A stretch of 64,000 nucleotides of DNA from positions 1 to 64,000 of the forward strand of contig NZ_MZXW01000055.1 in the NCBI RefSeq assembly GCF_004123905.1, written 5' to 3'. The first letter of the stretch is position 1, and every line of letters begins with the position of its first letter. The DNA is from Bradyrhizobium betae. Lineage in GTDB: Bacteria; Pseudomonadota; Alphaproteobacteria; Rhizobiales; Xanthobacteraceae. The notes under the pieces were generated by a model. It saw nothing but the letters and a program-made list of their open reading frames with translations, did no database searches and was not told the DNA's origin. A program made the position numbers and the translations under genes. Of the stretch, positions 8,284-16,956 are shown one piece after another.

Positions 8284-9828
8284 TTAAATCTTCGCCACCG
8301 TCGTCGGCCAATATTTGTCGCGCAGGTGCCGCTTTACCAGCTTGCCCGTCGGCGTGCGCGGCAGCTCGGCTTCGAAATCGATCGAGCGCGGGCACTTGAT
8401 CGCGGAGAGGCGCGTCTTGCAGTAGGCGATCAGGTCGGCCTCGAGCACCTTGCCCGCACGCTTCATGTCGTGCGGCTGCACCACGGCCTTCACCTCTTCG
8501 CCCATCTCCTCGTTCGGCACGCCGAACACGGCGACGTCGGCGATTTCGGGATGGGTGATCAGCACGTCCTCGGTCTCCTGCGGATAGATGTTCACCCCGC
8601 CGGAAATGATCATGTAGGACTTGCGGTCGGTGAGGAACAGGAAGCCGTCCTTGTCGAGATAGCCGACGTCGCCGAGCGTCGACCAGCCCTTGGCGTTGTA
8701 GGCCTTCTTCGTCTTCTCGGGGTCGTTGTGATAGGTGAAGGCGGGCGCATCGGCGAAGTAGACGGTGCCGATCTCGCCTGGCGGCTGCTCCTCGTCGTTC
8801 TCGTCCAGAATCTTGATCTTGCCGACGACGGCGCGGCCGACGCTGCCGCGATGCTCCAGCCACTGCTGCGAGTTGCAGACGGTGACGCCGTTGCCTTCCG
8901 AGCCTGCGTAATACTCGATCAGGATCGGCCCCCACCATTCGATCATTTTTGCCTTGACCTCGACCGGGCAGGGCGCTGCGGCATGGATCGCGCCCTTCAG
9001 CGTCGAGACGTTGTACTTCGCGCGGATCTCGTCCGGCAGCTTCAGCATGCGCACGAACATCGTCGGCACCAGCTGCGACTGCGTCACCTCATATTTTTCG
9101 ACCAGCTTCAAGAACTCTTCGGCGTCAAAATGCTCCATGATGATGGAGGTGCCGCCGAGCACGATCGCCATCATGTTGAAGCGCAGGGGAGCGGCGTGAT
9201 AGAGCGGCGCCGGCGAGAGGTAGGTGCTTTCGGCATCCATGCGGCACATGTCGGCACAGAGCACCTTCAGGAGCGGATTCGGCACATCGATGGTCTTGCC
9301 TTCGAACGCCTTCTTGATGCCCTTGGGCCGGCCGGTTGTGCCGGACGAATACAGCATGTCGTAGCCGGCGACCTCATCCGCGACAGGCGCCACAGCTTGC
9401 GCGGCCGCTTCCTTGTCGTAGGAGCGGAAGCCCGGAAGGGGCTCGTCCATCATGTAGAAGATCGGCTCGCCCGGCGTGCCCTTGACCAGATCCTTGATCT
9501 GGTCGGCGCATTTCGGCGTGGTGATCACGACCTTGGCGCCGCAATCGGCGATGATGTAGTCGATCTCGTCCTGCTTCAGATAACGGCTGATCGCGGTGTA
9601 ATAGAGCCCGCTGCGTTGTGCCGCCCAGCAGATCTCCATGAAGGCGAGGCGGTTCTCCATCAGCAGCGCGATGTGGTCGCCGGCCTTCAGGCCCAGCGAG
9701 CGAAACAGGTTTGCGCCCTGGTTCGAGAGCTCGTCGAGCTCGCGATAGGTGATCGCCTTGCCGGTCCCGGCCATCTGATAAGCGATCTTGTCGGGCGTGA
9801 TGCGGGCGTAGATGGACGGATGGGTCAT
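8284..9828 (-). CDS. AMP-dependent acyl-CoA synthetase
   Basis: A 514-residue ANL-superfamily ligase that adenylates a carboxylic acid and forms its CoA thioester. The P-loop YSSGTTGRPKG, the A5 motif YYAGSEGNG, STLGDVGYLDKDG (ribose-binding Asp) and a C-terminal PRTPTGKLVKRHL with the catalytic Lys are all present. It lies on the same strand as the thiolase, 114 bp downstream across a palindromic repeat, so it probably belongs to the same degradation unit. Chain length or aromaticity of the substrate cannot be read from sequence. Confidence 0.92.
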   Translation of the reverse strand: MTHPSIYARITPDKIAYQMAGTGKAITYRELDELSNQGANLFRSLGLKAGDHIALLMENRLAFMEICWAAQRSGLYYTAISRYLKQDEIDYIIADCGAKVVITTPKCADQIKDLVKGTPGEPIFYMMDEPLPGFRSYDKEAAAQAVAPVADEVAGYDMLYSSGTTGRPKGIKKAFEGKTIDVPNPLLKVLCADMCRMDAESTYLSPAPLYHAAPLRFNMMAIVLGGTSIIMEHFDAEEFLKLVEKYEVTQSQLVPTMFVRMLKLPDEIRAKYNVSTLKGAIHAAAPCPVEVKAKMIEWWGPILIEYYAGSEGNGVTVCNSQQWLEHRGSVGRAVVGKIKILDENDEEQPPGEIGTVYFADAPAFTYHNDPEKTKKAYNAKGWSTLGDVGYLDKDGFLFLTDRKSYMIISGGVNIYPQETEDVLITHPEIADVAVFGVPNEEMGEEVKAVVQPHDMKRAGKVLEADLIAYCKTRLSAIKCPRSIDFEAELPRTPTGKLVKRHLRDKYWPTTVAKI

Positions 9829-9844
9829 GGCGCTTCCTCAGGAC

Positions 9845-9934
9845 GCGAATGGCGAGTAGCGAATGGCGAATAGGGAAGAAGGGCAAATCGCCTTTCACCT
9901 ACCCACTATTCGCTACTCGCCATTCACCATTCGC
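9845..9934. repeat. Dispersed-type intergenic palindrome, family 5 (GCGAATGGCGAGTAGCG)
   Basis: Two ~29-bp arms, GCGAATGGCGAGTAGCGAAT... and its near-exact complement ending CGCCATTCACCATTCGC, enclose a ~30-bp loop. Only one copy is in the window. It separates the thiolase and CoA-ligase genes. Confidence 0.7.
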
Positions 9935-9942
9935 TTTATTTT

Positions 9943-11115
9943 CTACAGCCGTTCGACGATCGTCACGTTGGCCATGCCGCCGCCTTCGCACATGGTCTGG
10001 AGGCCATAGCGCTTGCCGCGCTGGTGCAGGGCGTGGACCAGCGTCGTCATCAGCTTGGTGCCGGAGCCGCCGAGCGGATGGCCGAGCGCGATGGCGCCGC
10101 CGTTGACGTTGAGACGCTCCGGATCGGCGCCGGTGGTCTTCAGCCAGCCGGTCGGCACCGAGGCAAAGGCCTCGTTGACTTCGAACAGGTCGATGTCGTC
10201 GATCTTCATGCCGGCCTTTTCCAGCGCGCGCTTGGTGGCGTGCAGGGGAGCATCGAGCATGATCACGGGATCGCCTCCGGTCATGGTCATGTGATGGATG
10301 CGTGCCAGCGGTGTGAGGCCGAGCTGCTTGAGGCCGCGCTCGTTGACGACCATCACGCCGGAAGCGCCGTCGCAGATCTGGCTGGCGCTCGCCGCAGTGA
10401 GCTTGCCGTTCTCGGCGATCAGCTTGACGCCCTTGATGCCGTCGAGCGTGGCGTCGAAGCGGATGCCTTCGTCGATCTGATGGGTGTCCTTGCTGCCGTC
10501 GGCGCGGGTGATCTCGAGCGGCACGATCTCCTTCTTGAAGTGACCGGCTTGAGTGGCCGCAATCGCGCGCTGGTGGCTCTGGTAAGAATATTCGTCGAGA
10601 TCGTTTTTGGAGAGGCCGTACTTCTCGGCCATCATCTCGGCGCCGGTGAACTGGCTGAACACGATGTTCGGATACTTCGCCTCGATGCCTGGGCTCTTGT
10701 AATTGCCAAAGCCGTTCTTGGCCGGAAGCTGCGAAGACAGGCCCATCGGCACGCGGGTCATCGATTCCACGCCGGCGGCAATAACAACGTCCATTGCGCC
10801 TGACATCACGGCTTGAGCCGCGAAGTGCAGCGCCTGTTGCGAGGAGCCGCATTGGCGGTCGATTGAGGTGCCCGGAACGCTCTCCGGCAGCTTCGAGGCC
10901 ATGATTGCGTTGCGCGCGACGTTGTTGGACTGCTCGCCGACCTGCATCACGCAGCCCATGATGACGTCCTCGACCAGCGCGGGATCGACCTTGGTGCGAT
11001 CGACCAGCTCGTCCAACACTTTTGCGGCGAGATCGGCCGGATGCCAGCCGGCGAGGCGGCCCCCCTTGCGCCCGCCCGCGGTACGCGCAGCGGCGACGAT
11101 GTAAGCCTCGGCCAT
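9943..11115 (-). CDS. Acetyl-CoA C-acyltransferase (thiolase)
   Basis: A 390-residue thiolase catalysing CoA-dependent cleavage of 3-ketoacyl-CoA, the last step of beta-oxidation (or the reverse condensation). The catalytic residues are visible: Cys89 in DRQCGSSQQA, His346 in ALGHPLGGSG and Cys376 in CEGGGMAN. It is first on the minus strand, diverging from a TetR regulator, with a 20-bp inverted repeat between them. Paired with the acyl-CoA synthetase downstream, this supports a degradative role. Confidence 0.95.
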   Translation of the reverse strand: MAEAYIVAAARTAGGRKGGRLAGWHPADLAAKVLDELVDRTKVDPALVEDVIMGCVMQVGEQSNNVARNAIMASKLPESVPGTSIDRQCGSSQQALHFAAQAVMSGAMDVVIAAGVESMTRVPMGLSSQLPAKNGFGNYKSPGIEAKYPNIVFSQFTGAEMMAEKYGLSKNDLDEYSYQSHQRAIAATQAGHFKKEIVPLEITRADGSKDTHQIDEGIRFDATLDGIKGVKLIAENGKLTAASASQICDGASGVMVVNERGLKQLGLTPLARIHHMTMTGGDPVIMLDAPLHATKRALEKAGMKIDDIDLFEVNEAFASVPTGWLKTTGADPERLNVNGGAIALGHPLGGSGTKLMTTLVHALHQRGKRYGLQTMCEGGGMANVTIVERL

Positions 11116-11188
11116 TTCGGTCTCTCCCTGGATTGTTCTTGATAGGGTTGGGTTGTCGGGGGCGGATTTAAGGGGCGGGATATCGTTT

Positions 11189-11208
11189 AGTCAATCGATC
11201 AATTAACT
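11189..11208. promoter_or_regulatory. Candidate TetR operator in the divergent thiolase/tetR promoter region
   Basis: AGTCAATCGATCAATTAACT is an imperfect 20-bp inverted repeat (16 of 20 positions symmetric) centred on GATC. It lies 74 bp upstream of the thiolase ATG and 66 bp upstream of the tetR ATG, in an AT-rich patch of an otherwise GC-rich spacer. It is the expected kind of site for a local TetR repressor; binding is inferred. Confidence 0.5.
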
Positions 11209-11273
11209 CTTGTGATGAGGCGCTGCTTCGGCTTATCTGCGGCCCGCTTCAGGCGGCGAGAACGGGGATCTCC

Positions 11274-11933
11274 GTGACTACCAGCGTACCGAACAGGCTC
11301 CCCAGCGGGAAAAATTCCACGGCAGAGAAATTGCTCGTGGCCGCGAGCGAGCTGATGATCGAACGCTCCTCGATCGAGATCTCGCTGTCCGACATCGCCC
11401 AGAAGTCGGGCGCCAATGCCGCGCTAGTCAAATATCATTTCGGCAACAAGGACGGCCTCTTGCTGGCGCTGCTCGAGCGCGACGCCGGGACGGAGCTGTC
11501 CAATCTCGAATATCTGCTGGCGCAGCCGATCACGCCGACGGCGAAGCTGAAGCTGCATATCGCCGGCATCATCCGTGCCTATCACCGGTTCCCCTACATG
11601 AACCGGCTGATCCACTATCTCCTGCACGAGAGCGTTGCGGGCTCCGCAGACGAAGTTTCGAAGTTCTTCGTGGCGCCGCTTTTGGACTTCCACCGCCGCT
11701 TGCTCGCCGAGGGCGTCAGCCGCGGCGAATTCCGCGCCACCGATCCGGTGCTGTTCTACACCAGCCTGATCGGCGCCTGCGATCATCTGTTCTTCGGCCG
11801 GCACGCGATGTCTCGCGCGACCGGCGTCGGTCCGGTCACCGATGACGTCTGCCGGCAATATATCAAGCACATGGAAACGCTGATCTGCGGTGGCATCCTC
11901 ACGCAAGCCGGGGAAGCCGTCGCGGCCGGATAA
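11274..11933 (+). CDS. TetR/AcrR family transcriptional regulator
   Basis: A 219-residue TetR-type regulator. The N-terminal helix-turn-helix shows AEKLLVAASELM, then ISLSDIAQKSGANAALVKYHFGNKDGLL at ~38-65, typical of the family. The C-terminal ligand domain is divergent. It is divergent from the thiolase and lies immediately before a run of fatty-acyl degradation genes on the plus strand. It therefore probably represses both arms until an acyl-CoA ligand appears, as FadR/PsrA-type TetR proteins do. Confidence 0.9.
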   Translation: MTTSVPNRLPSGKNSTAEKLLVAASELMIERSSIEISLSDIAQKSGANAALVKYHFGNKDGLLLALLERDAGTELSNLEYLLAQPITPTAKLKLHIAGIIRAYHRFPYMNRLIHYLLHESVAGSADEVSKFFVAPLLDFHRRLLAEGVSRGEFRATDPVLFYTSLIGACDHLFFGRHAMSRATGVGPVTDDVCRQYIKHMETLICGGILTQAGEAVAAG

Positions 11934-11987
11934 TCCGGTCATCACTCTCAAGTCCAGAGAAGAAACGTCCAAGGAAAGGTACAAGCG

Positions 11988-12746
11988 ATGGAACTGAAAG
12001 ACGTAGCCGTTCTCATCACCGGTGGTGGTTCGGGTCTCGGCGAAGCGACCGCCCGCGCCATGGCGGCCAGGGGCGCGAGGATCGGCGTGATCGACCAGAA
12101 CAAGGACAACGCCGAGAAGGTCGCCGCCGAGGTCAAGGGCGTCGCGCTCCATGCCGACGTCACCAGCGAAGAGCAGATCAAGGCCGCGATCGCAAAGGCG
12201 GAAGCCGCGCATGGCGTTGCGCGCGTGCTGATGAACTGCGCCGGCATCGGTGGCTCGCAGCGCATCGTCGGCCGCGACGGCGTCTATCCGCTCGAAAAGT
12301 TCGCGCGCATCATCAACGTCAATCTGATCGGCACCTTCAACTGCCTGCGTTTGTTTGCCGAGCGCCTCGTCACGATCGAGCCGGTCGGCGAGGAGCGCGG
12401 CGTCATCATCAACACCGCCTCGGTTGCCGCTTACGAAGGCCAGATCGGCCAGATCGCCTATTCGGCCTCGAAGGGCGGCGTTGTCGGCCTCACGCTGCCT
12501 GCCGCGCGCGACCTCGCGAGCCAAAAAATCCGCGTCAACACCATTGCGCCCGGCCTGTTCTTCACGCCGCTGTTGATGGGTCTGAACGAGGAAGCCCGCA
12601 AGAGCCTCGGCGCCCAGGTCCCGCATCCCTCGCGCCTCGGCGATGCCAAGGAATACGGCGCACTCGCCGTGCACATCGTCGAGAATGCGATGCTCAATGG
12701 CGAGACCATCCGTCTCGACGGAGCGATCCGGATGGCGCCGCGATAG
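11988..12746 (+). CDS. SDR family oxidoreductase, 3-hydroxyacyl-CoA dehydrogenase type 2-like
   Basis: A 252-residue NAD-dependent short-chain dehydrogenase. The cofactor motif TGGGSGLG is at 11-18, MNCAGIGG follows, and the catalytic Tyr-Lys pair is in YSASKGG. The C-terminal part (IAPGLFFTPLLMGL) resembles HSD17B10-type 3-hydroxyacyl-CoA dehydrogenases. It is 54 bp downstream of the TetR gene. With the thiolase and enoyl-CoA hydratase it supplies the hydroxyacyl oxidation step of a complete beta-oxidation set. Confidence 0.9.
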   Translation: MELKDVAVLITGGGSGLGEATARAMAARGARIGVIDQNKDNAEKVAAEVKGVALHADVTSEEQIKAAIAKAEAAHGVARVLMNCAGIGGSQRIVGRDGVYPLEKFARIINVNLIGTFNCLRLFAERLVTIEPVGEERGVIINTASVAAYEGQIGQIAYSASKGGVVGLTLPAARDLASQKIRVNTIAPGLFFTPLLMGLNEEARKSLGAQVPHPSRLGDAKEYGALAVHIVENAMLNGETIRLDGAIRMAPR

Positions 12747-12760
12747 GCGGTGCATCTCTT

Positions 12761-12919
12761 ACCCTCCCCTGGAGGGGGAGGGTCGATCGCGCGTAGCGCG
12801 AGCGGGGTGGGGTGATCTCTCCACACGGGCAGCGTCTCAAGCGGAGAGACTGTCACCCCACCCCGTCTCACATTTCGCTGCGCTCAATGTGAGCCGACCC
12901 TCCCCCTCCAGGGGAGGGT
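12761..12919. repeat. Dispersed intergenic palindrome, family 3 (ACCCTCCCCTGGAGG)
   Basis: The outer arms ACCCTCCCCTGGAGGGGGAGGG and its complement are 25 bp long and nearly perfect. The interior holds a second pair, GCGGGGTGGGGTGA and TCACCCCACCCCGT. It occupies nearly the whole gap between the SDR and enoyl-CoA hydratase genes. Confidence 0.75.
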
Positions 12920-12959
12920 GGGAGACGGTCTTCGTGTGGCAAGAAAGTGCGAGGCCCCC

Positions 12960-13766
12960 ATGTCCCAACCGCTGCTGATCGAGCATGACGACGGCGTCGA
13001 CCGGGTGACGCTCAATCGTCCTGATAGTCTCAACGCGCTCGATCCCGCGCTGATCGATGCGCTCAACGTTTATTTCCAGGGCCTCCAGCGCAATCGTGAC
13101 ACGCGCGTGGTGGTGCTGAAGGGCGCCGGCAAGAATTTTTGTGCGGGCCTCGATCTCAAGGCGGCCATGCAACGCCGTGCCGGGCAGCAGGAGCCGCCGG
13201 GCGTCACCGAGTCCCTCGACTCGCAGCGCCGCATTGCCGACATCGTGATGCTGATGCGGCGCTGTCCGCAGCCGATCATCTCGCTGGTGCAGGGCGCGGC
13301 GGCCGGAGGTGGTTTTGCGCTGGCGCTTGCCTCCGACATCCGCATCGCGACGAAGTCGGCGCGGATGAATTGCGCGTTCATCAAGCTTGGCCTTGGCGGC
13401 TGCGACATCGGCACCAGCTATTTTCTGCCGCGCCTCGTTGGTGTCTCCGTGGCATCCGAATTGATCCTCACGGGACGTTTCATCGGCGCCGAGCGCGCGC
13501 TTGCTGTCGGGCTCGTCTCTGAGGTCGTGGATGAAGACAAGCTCGATGCCGCGGCCGAGTCCTATGTCGATGCGATGGTGGCGGCCTCGCCCGTGGGGCT
13601 GCGCCTGTCAAAGGAATGCCTCAACATGAGCGTCGATGCGGGATCGCTGGAAGCCGTGATCGCGATGGAGGACCGCAACCAGGTTTTGTGCAGCCGCTCC
13701 GATGAATTTTCGGAAGGCATCAGGGCCTTCCTTGAGAAGCGAAAGCCTGTCTATATCAAGCGCTGA
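12960..13766 (+). CDS. Enoyl-CoA hydratase/isomerase family protein
   Basis: A 268-residue crotonase-fold protein that would hydrate enoyl-CoA. The oxyanion-hole segments GAGKNFCAGLDLK and GAAAGGGFALALASDIRIA are intact. Identifying the catalytic Glu residues would need an alignment; the usual second-Glu region reads IKLGLGGCDIGTSYFLPR, which is not the standard PE-GxxP context, so the exact reaction may differ from simple hydration. The ATG at 12960 is used because upstream codons lie in the palindromic repeat. Confidence 0.87.
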   Translation: MSQPLLIEHDDGVDRVTLNRPDSLNALDPALIDALNVYFQGLQRNRDTRVVVLKGAGKNFCAGLDLKAAMQRRAGQQEPPGVTESLDSQRRIADIVMLMRRCPQPIISLVQGAAAGGGFALALASDIRIATKSARMNCAFIKLGLGGCDIGTSYFLPRLVGVSVASELILTGRFIGAERALAVGLVSEVVDEDKLDAAAESYVDAMVAASPVGLRLSKECLNMSVDAGSLEAVIAMEDRNQVLCSRSDEFSEGIRAFLEKRKPVYIKR

Positions 13767-13809
13767 ACGACAAAGATCCGCCAAGGACGATAATTCCGGG
13801 AGACGCAAA

Positions 13810-15681
13810 ATGAGTGGAAGCGCGGCGGCAGCGATGACGAAGCCCGCCTTTCGCAAGGTCGAATGGCTCGCGCGCGACATCGATGTCGAGCGCCGCGGCG
13901 ACGGCACGGTGGTGCTGAAGTCGCGCATTCCGCTGCAGGCTTACGAGAAGCATCTTCCGGCTTCGCTGGCGAAATGGGCGAAGCAAGCGCCCGAGCGTAC
14001 CTGGCTCGCGCAGCGCGGCGGAGCGAATCGCGAATGGCGCAAGGTGTCCTATGGTGAGGCCAAGCGCGCCGTGGATGCGCTGACGCAGGCGCTGCTGAAT
14101 CTCAAGCTAGAGGGACGCCCGGTCGCGATTCTTTCCGGCAACTCAATCGAGCACGCGCTGATGACGCAGGCCGCAATGCAGGCGAGGTCGCCGGCAGCGC
14201 CGGTGTCGCCGGCCTACTCGTTGATGAGCCATGATCATGTCAAGCTGAAGTACCTGTTCGACCTGATCAAGCCGGCCGTCGTGATGGTGCAGGACGGGCC
14301 GACGTTCGAGAGGGCGCTGAAGGCACTCGATCTGACCGGCGTCACCGTCGTTCACGTGGTGCGTCCGTGCGATGGCATCAAGAGCGTCGGCTTTGCCGAG
14401 CTGGCGGCGACCCCAGTGACGAAGGATGTCGAGCCCTCGATCGCAAAAATCACGCCCGACACCGTCGGCAAGCTGCTGTTCACGTCAGGCTCGACCGGCA
14501 TGCCCAAGGCCGTCATCAACACGCAGGAGATGATGTGTGCCAATGCAGCGATGATGATGCAGGTGCGGCCGCGCATTCCGGGCGGCCCGCTCCCGGTCGT
14601 TCTCGACTGGATGCCGTGGAATCACACCATGGGCGGCAATGCTGCGTTCCACCCCGTTCTGGTCGATGGCGGCACACTCTATATCGACGACGGCCGGCCG
14701 ATGCCGGGGCAGCTGGAAGAGACCATCAAGAACCTGCGCGAGGTTTCGCCGACCTATTACGCCAACGTGCCGGCCGGCTATGCCGCGCTTGCCGCCGCGA
14801 TGGAAAAGGACGATGCGCTCTGCCGCTCCTTCTTCAAGAACCTCTCGATCATGGCTTATGGCGGCGCGCGGCTTCCGGACGATCTCTATGACCGCATGCA
14901 GGCGCTGGCCGTGAAGACCACCGGCGAGCGCATCGTGTTCTACACCGGCTGGGGCTCGACCGAGACCTCGCCGACCTCGACCGGCACCTATTGGGACACC
15001 GAGCGTGTCGGCCTGATCGGTCTGCCGTTCCCCGGCGTCGAATTGAAGATGGTGCCGTGCGGCTCGAAATACGAGCTGCGCCTGCGCGGCGTCAACGTCA
15101 CGCCCGGCTATTTTGGTCAGCCGGATCTGACGAAGAAGATGTTCGACGAAGAAGGCTTTTACTGCATCGGCGATGCCGGCATTTTCGTCGACGATGCCGA
15201 TCCGGTGAAGGGCATCATCTTCGCCGGCCGCGTGGTCGAGGATTTCAAGCTCACCACCGGGACGTTCGTGCATGTCGGCTCGCTGCGCACCGATGCGATT
15301 GCGGCCGCAACGCCTGTCGTGCATGACGCACTGGTCGCGGGGCAGGATCGCGCCTTCATCGGTTTGCTCGCCTGGCCGAACCTGCATGCTTGCCGCCAGC
15401 TCGTCGGCAATGCCGATCTCAGCTTCGACGATGCTGTGAAGCATCCCGAGGTGATCGCCTGCTTCAAGCGCGGGTTGGAGGCGCATAACAAAGAGTGCGA
15501 AGGCGCCAGCAGCCGCATCATCGCGCGCGCGATGCTGATGGCCGAACCGCCCTCGATCGACGGCAATGAGCTCACCGACAAGGGCTACATCAACCAGCGC
15601 GCCGGCCTTGAGCGCCGCGTGGCGCTGGTGGAGCGGCTCTACGCGGACAAGCCGGATCAGGACGTCATCATTCTCAAGTAG
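13810..15681 (+). CDS. Feruloyl-CoA synthetase-like acyl-CoA ligase
   Basis: A 623-residue ANL-family ligase. It has the P-loop FTSGSTGMPKAVINT, a TGWGSTETSPTS A5 region and FAGRVVEDFKLTTGTFVHVG. The C-terminus LTDKGYINQRAGLERR has the form seen in feruloyl-CoA synthases. The substrate is therefore likely an aryl-propenoic or related acid, though the family is also used for other acids. The start at 13810 has a GGGAG RBS; an in-frame ATG at 13702 would overlap the hydratase gene. It is part of the plus-strand degradation run. Confidence 0.85.
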   Translation: MSGSAAAAMTKPAFRKVEWLARDIDVERRGDGTVVLKSRIPLQAYEKHLPASLAKWAKQAPERTWLAQRGGANREWRKVSYGEAKRAVDALTQALLNLKLEGRPVAILSGNSIEHALMTQAAMQARSPAAPVSPAYSLMSHDHVKLKYLFDLIKPAVVMVQDGPTFERALKALDLTGVTVVHVVRPCDGIKSVGFAELAATPVTKDVEPSIAKITPDTVGKLLFTSGSTGMPKAVINTQEMMCANAAMMMQVRPRIPGGPLPVVLDWMPWNHTMGGNAAFHPVLVDGGTLYIDDGRPMPGQLEETIKNLREVSPTYYANVPAGYAALAAAMEKDDALCRSFFKNLSIMAYGGARLPDDLYDRMQALAVKTTGERIVFYTGWGSTETSPTSTGTYWDTERVGLIGLPFPGVELKMVPCGSKYELRLRGVNVTPGYFGQPDLTKKMFDEEGFYCIGDAGIFVDDADPVKGIIFAGRVVEDFKLTTGTFVHVGSLRTDAIAAATPVVHDALVAGQDRAFIGLLAWPNLHACRQLVGNADLSFDDAVKHPEVIACFKRGLEAHNKECEGASSRIIARAMLMAEPPSIDGNELTDKGYINQRAGLERRVALVERLYADKPDQDVIILK

Positions 15682-15709
15682 TCGACACGATCAACACAGG
15701 TATGCCGCC

Positions 15710-16837
15710 ATGAACTTCGATTTCTCCGACGACCAGAAGCAACTCCGCGATCAGGCACGCAAGTTCCTCGCCGAGAAGTGCTCGCCGAAGGCAGTGCGAA
15801 TCGTGCTCGACGGCAAAGCTCCTTACGACAAGGAGCTCTGGAAGGGCCTTGCCGAGATGGGCTTCCTCGGCGTCGCGATCCCCGAGGAGTTCGGCGGCGC
15901 GGGAGCAGGCCATCTCGAGCTCTGCGTGATCGCGGAGGAGATGGGCCGGGCGAATGCGCCAGTGCCGTTTTCCTCGACCGTCTATCTCGCGGCCGAAGCG
16001 CTGCTGATCGCGGGGAGCGACGCGCAGAAGAAAAAGTGGCTGCCGGCGATCTCCTCGGGCGAGGCGATCGGCACGCTGGCGTTGTTCGAGGGGAAGGGCA
16101 ATCCATCGGCCAAGAACGTCACGCTCGCGGCTGCGAATGGCGTGCTCAACGGCGTCAAGAAACCGGTGGCTGATGGCGCGATCGCCGATTTCGCGGTGGT
16201 TGCCGCGCGCACGGGATCGAGCGGACGCGACGGCGACATCTCGCTGTTCCTGGTCGGTCTCAAAGCTGGTGGCGTCGAGGTGAAGAGCCTCACCAATCTC
16301 GATCCGACCCGCGGGCAGGCCGAGATCACCTTCAAGGACGCTAAGGCCGAGCCGCTCGGTGCTGCCGGCGAAGGTTGGAGCATTCTGACCCAGGTGCTCG
16401 ACCGCGCCGCGGTGCTGTGCGCCTTCGAGCAAGTCGGCGGCTCCGACCGCGCGCTCGAAATGGGGCGCGACTACGCGCTCGATCGTATCGCCTTCGGCCG
16501 TCAGATCGGCTCGTTCCAGGCGGTCAAGCACATGCTGGCCGATATGTACGTCTCGGCGACGCTGGCGCGCTCCAACAGCTATTACGGCGCCTGGGCGCTC
16601 TCGACCAATGCGGGCGAACTGCCGGAAGCGGCAGCTGCCGCGCGCATCAGCGCGACGCAGGCGTTCCAGCACTGCGCCAAGAACAATATCCAGGTTCACG
16701 GCGGCATGGGCTTCACCTGGGAGTTCGACTGCCACATGTACTACCGCCGCGCCAACGCCATGGCGCTCGGGCTCGGCAGCCTCACTTATTGGGAAGATCA
16801 GTTGATCGACCGCATGCGCAAGAAGAACGCGGCGTAA
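15710..16837 (+). CDS. Acyl-CoA dehydrogenase family protein (short type, non-canonical active site)
   Basis: A 375-residue FAD-dependent acyl-CoA dehydrogenase fold. FAD-contact elements (GRQIGSFQAVKHMLADMY) and the C-terminal HGGMGFTWEFDCHMYYRRA are recognisable. It lacks the GT-x-x-I C-terminal loop where medium-chain enzymes hold their Glu base. This pattern is seen in subunits that work as heteromers with a second dehydrogenase, and two longer ones follow directly. The start is 29 bp after the ligase stop. Confidence 0.88.
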   Translation: MNFDFSDDQKQLRDQARKFLAEKCSPKAVRIVLDGKAPYDKELWKGLAEMGFLGVAIPEEFGGAGAGHLELCVIAEEMGRANAPVPFSSTVYLAAEALLIAGSDAQKKKWLPAISSGEAIGTLALFEGKGNPSAKNVTLAAANGVLNGVKKPVADGAIADFAVVAARTGSSGRDGDISLFLVGLKAGGVEVKSLTNLDPTRGQAEITFKDAKAEPLGAAGEGWSILTQVLDRAAVLCAFEQVGGSDRALEMGRDYALDRIAFGRQIGSFQAVKHMLADMYVSATLARSNSYYGAWALSTNAGELPEAAAAARISATQAFQHCAKNNIQVHGGMGFTWEFDCHMYYRRANAMALGLGSLTYWEDQLIDRMRKKNAA

Positions 16838-16850
16838 CGCGCGGTGATTT

Positions 16851-16932
16851 GTAGGATGGGTAGAGCGTAGCGAAACCCATCATGACGCGGGTGGTCTAAG
16901 AGATGGGTTTCGCTCCGCTCTACCCATCCTAC
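16851..16932. repeat. Intergenic palindrome, family 4 (GTAGGATGGGTAGAGCG)
   Basis: Nearly perfect ~30-bp arms GTAGGATGGGTAGAGC...AAACCCATC and GATGGGTTTCGCTCCGCTCTACCCATCCTAC. It lies inside the dehydrogenase run, in the gap before the second dehydrogenase. Confidence 0.8.
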
Positions 16933-16956
16933 GGTGCCTGCGAAGGATGAGAGACC

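Noticed and set aside
8326..9873. 515-residue plus-strand frame opposite the acyl-CoA synthetase
   Set aside because: It has low-complexity Arg/Ala composition and no homology pattern; the minus strand encodes a canonical ligase.
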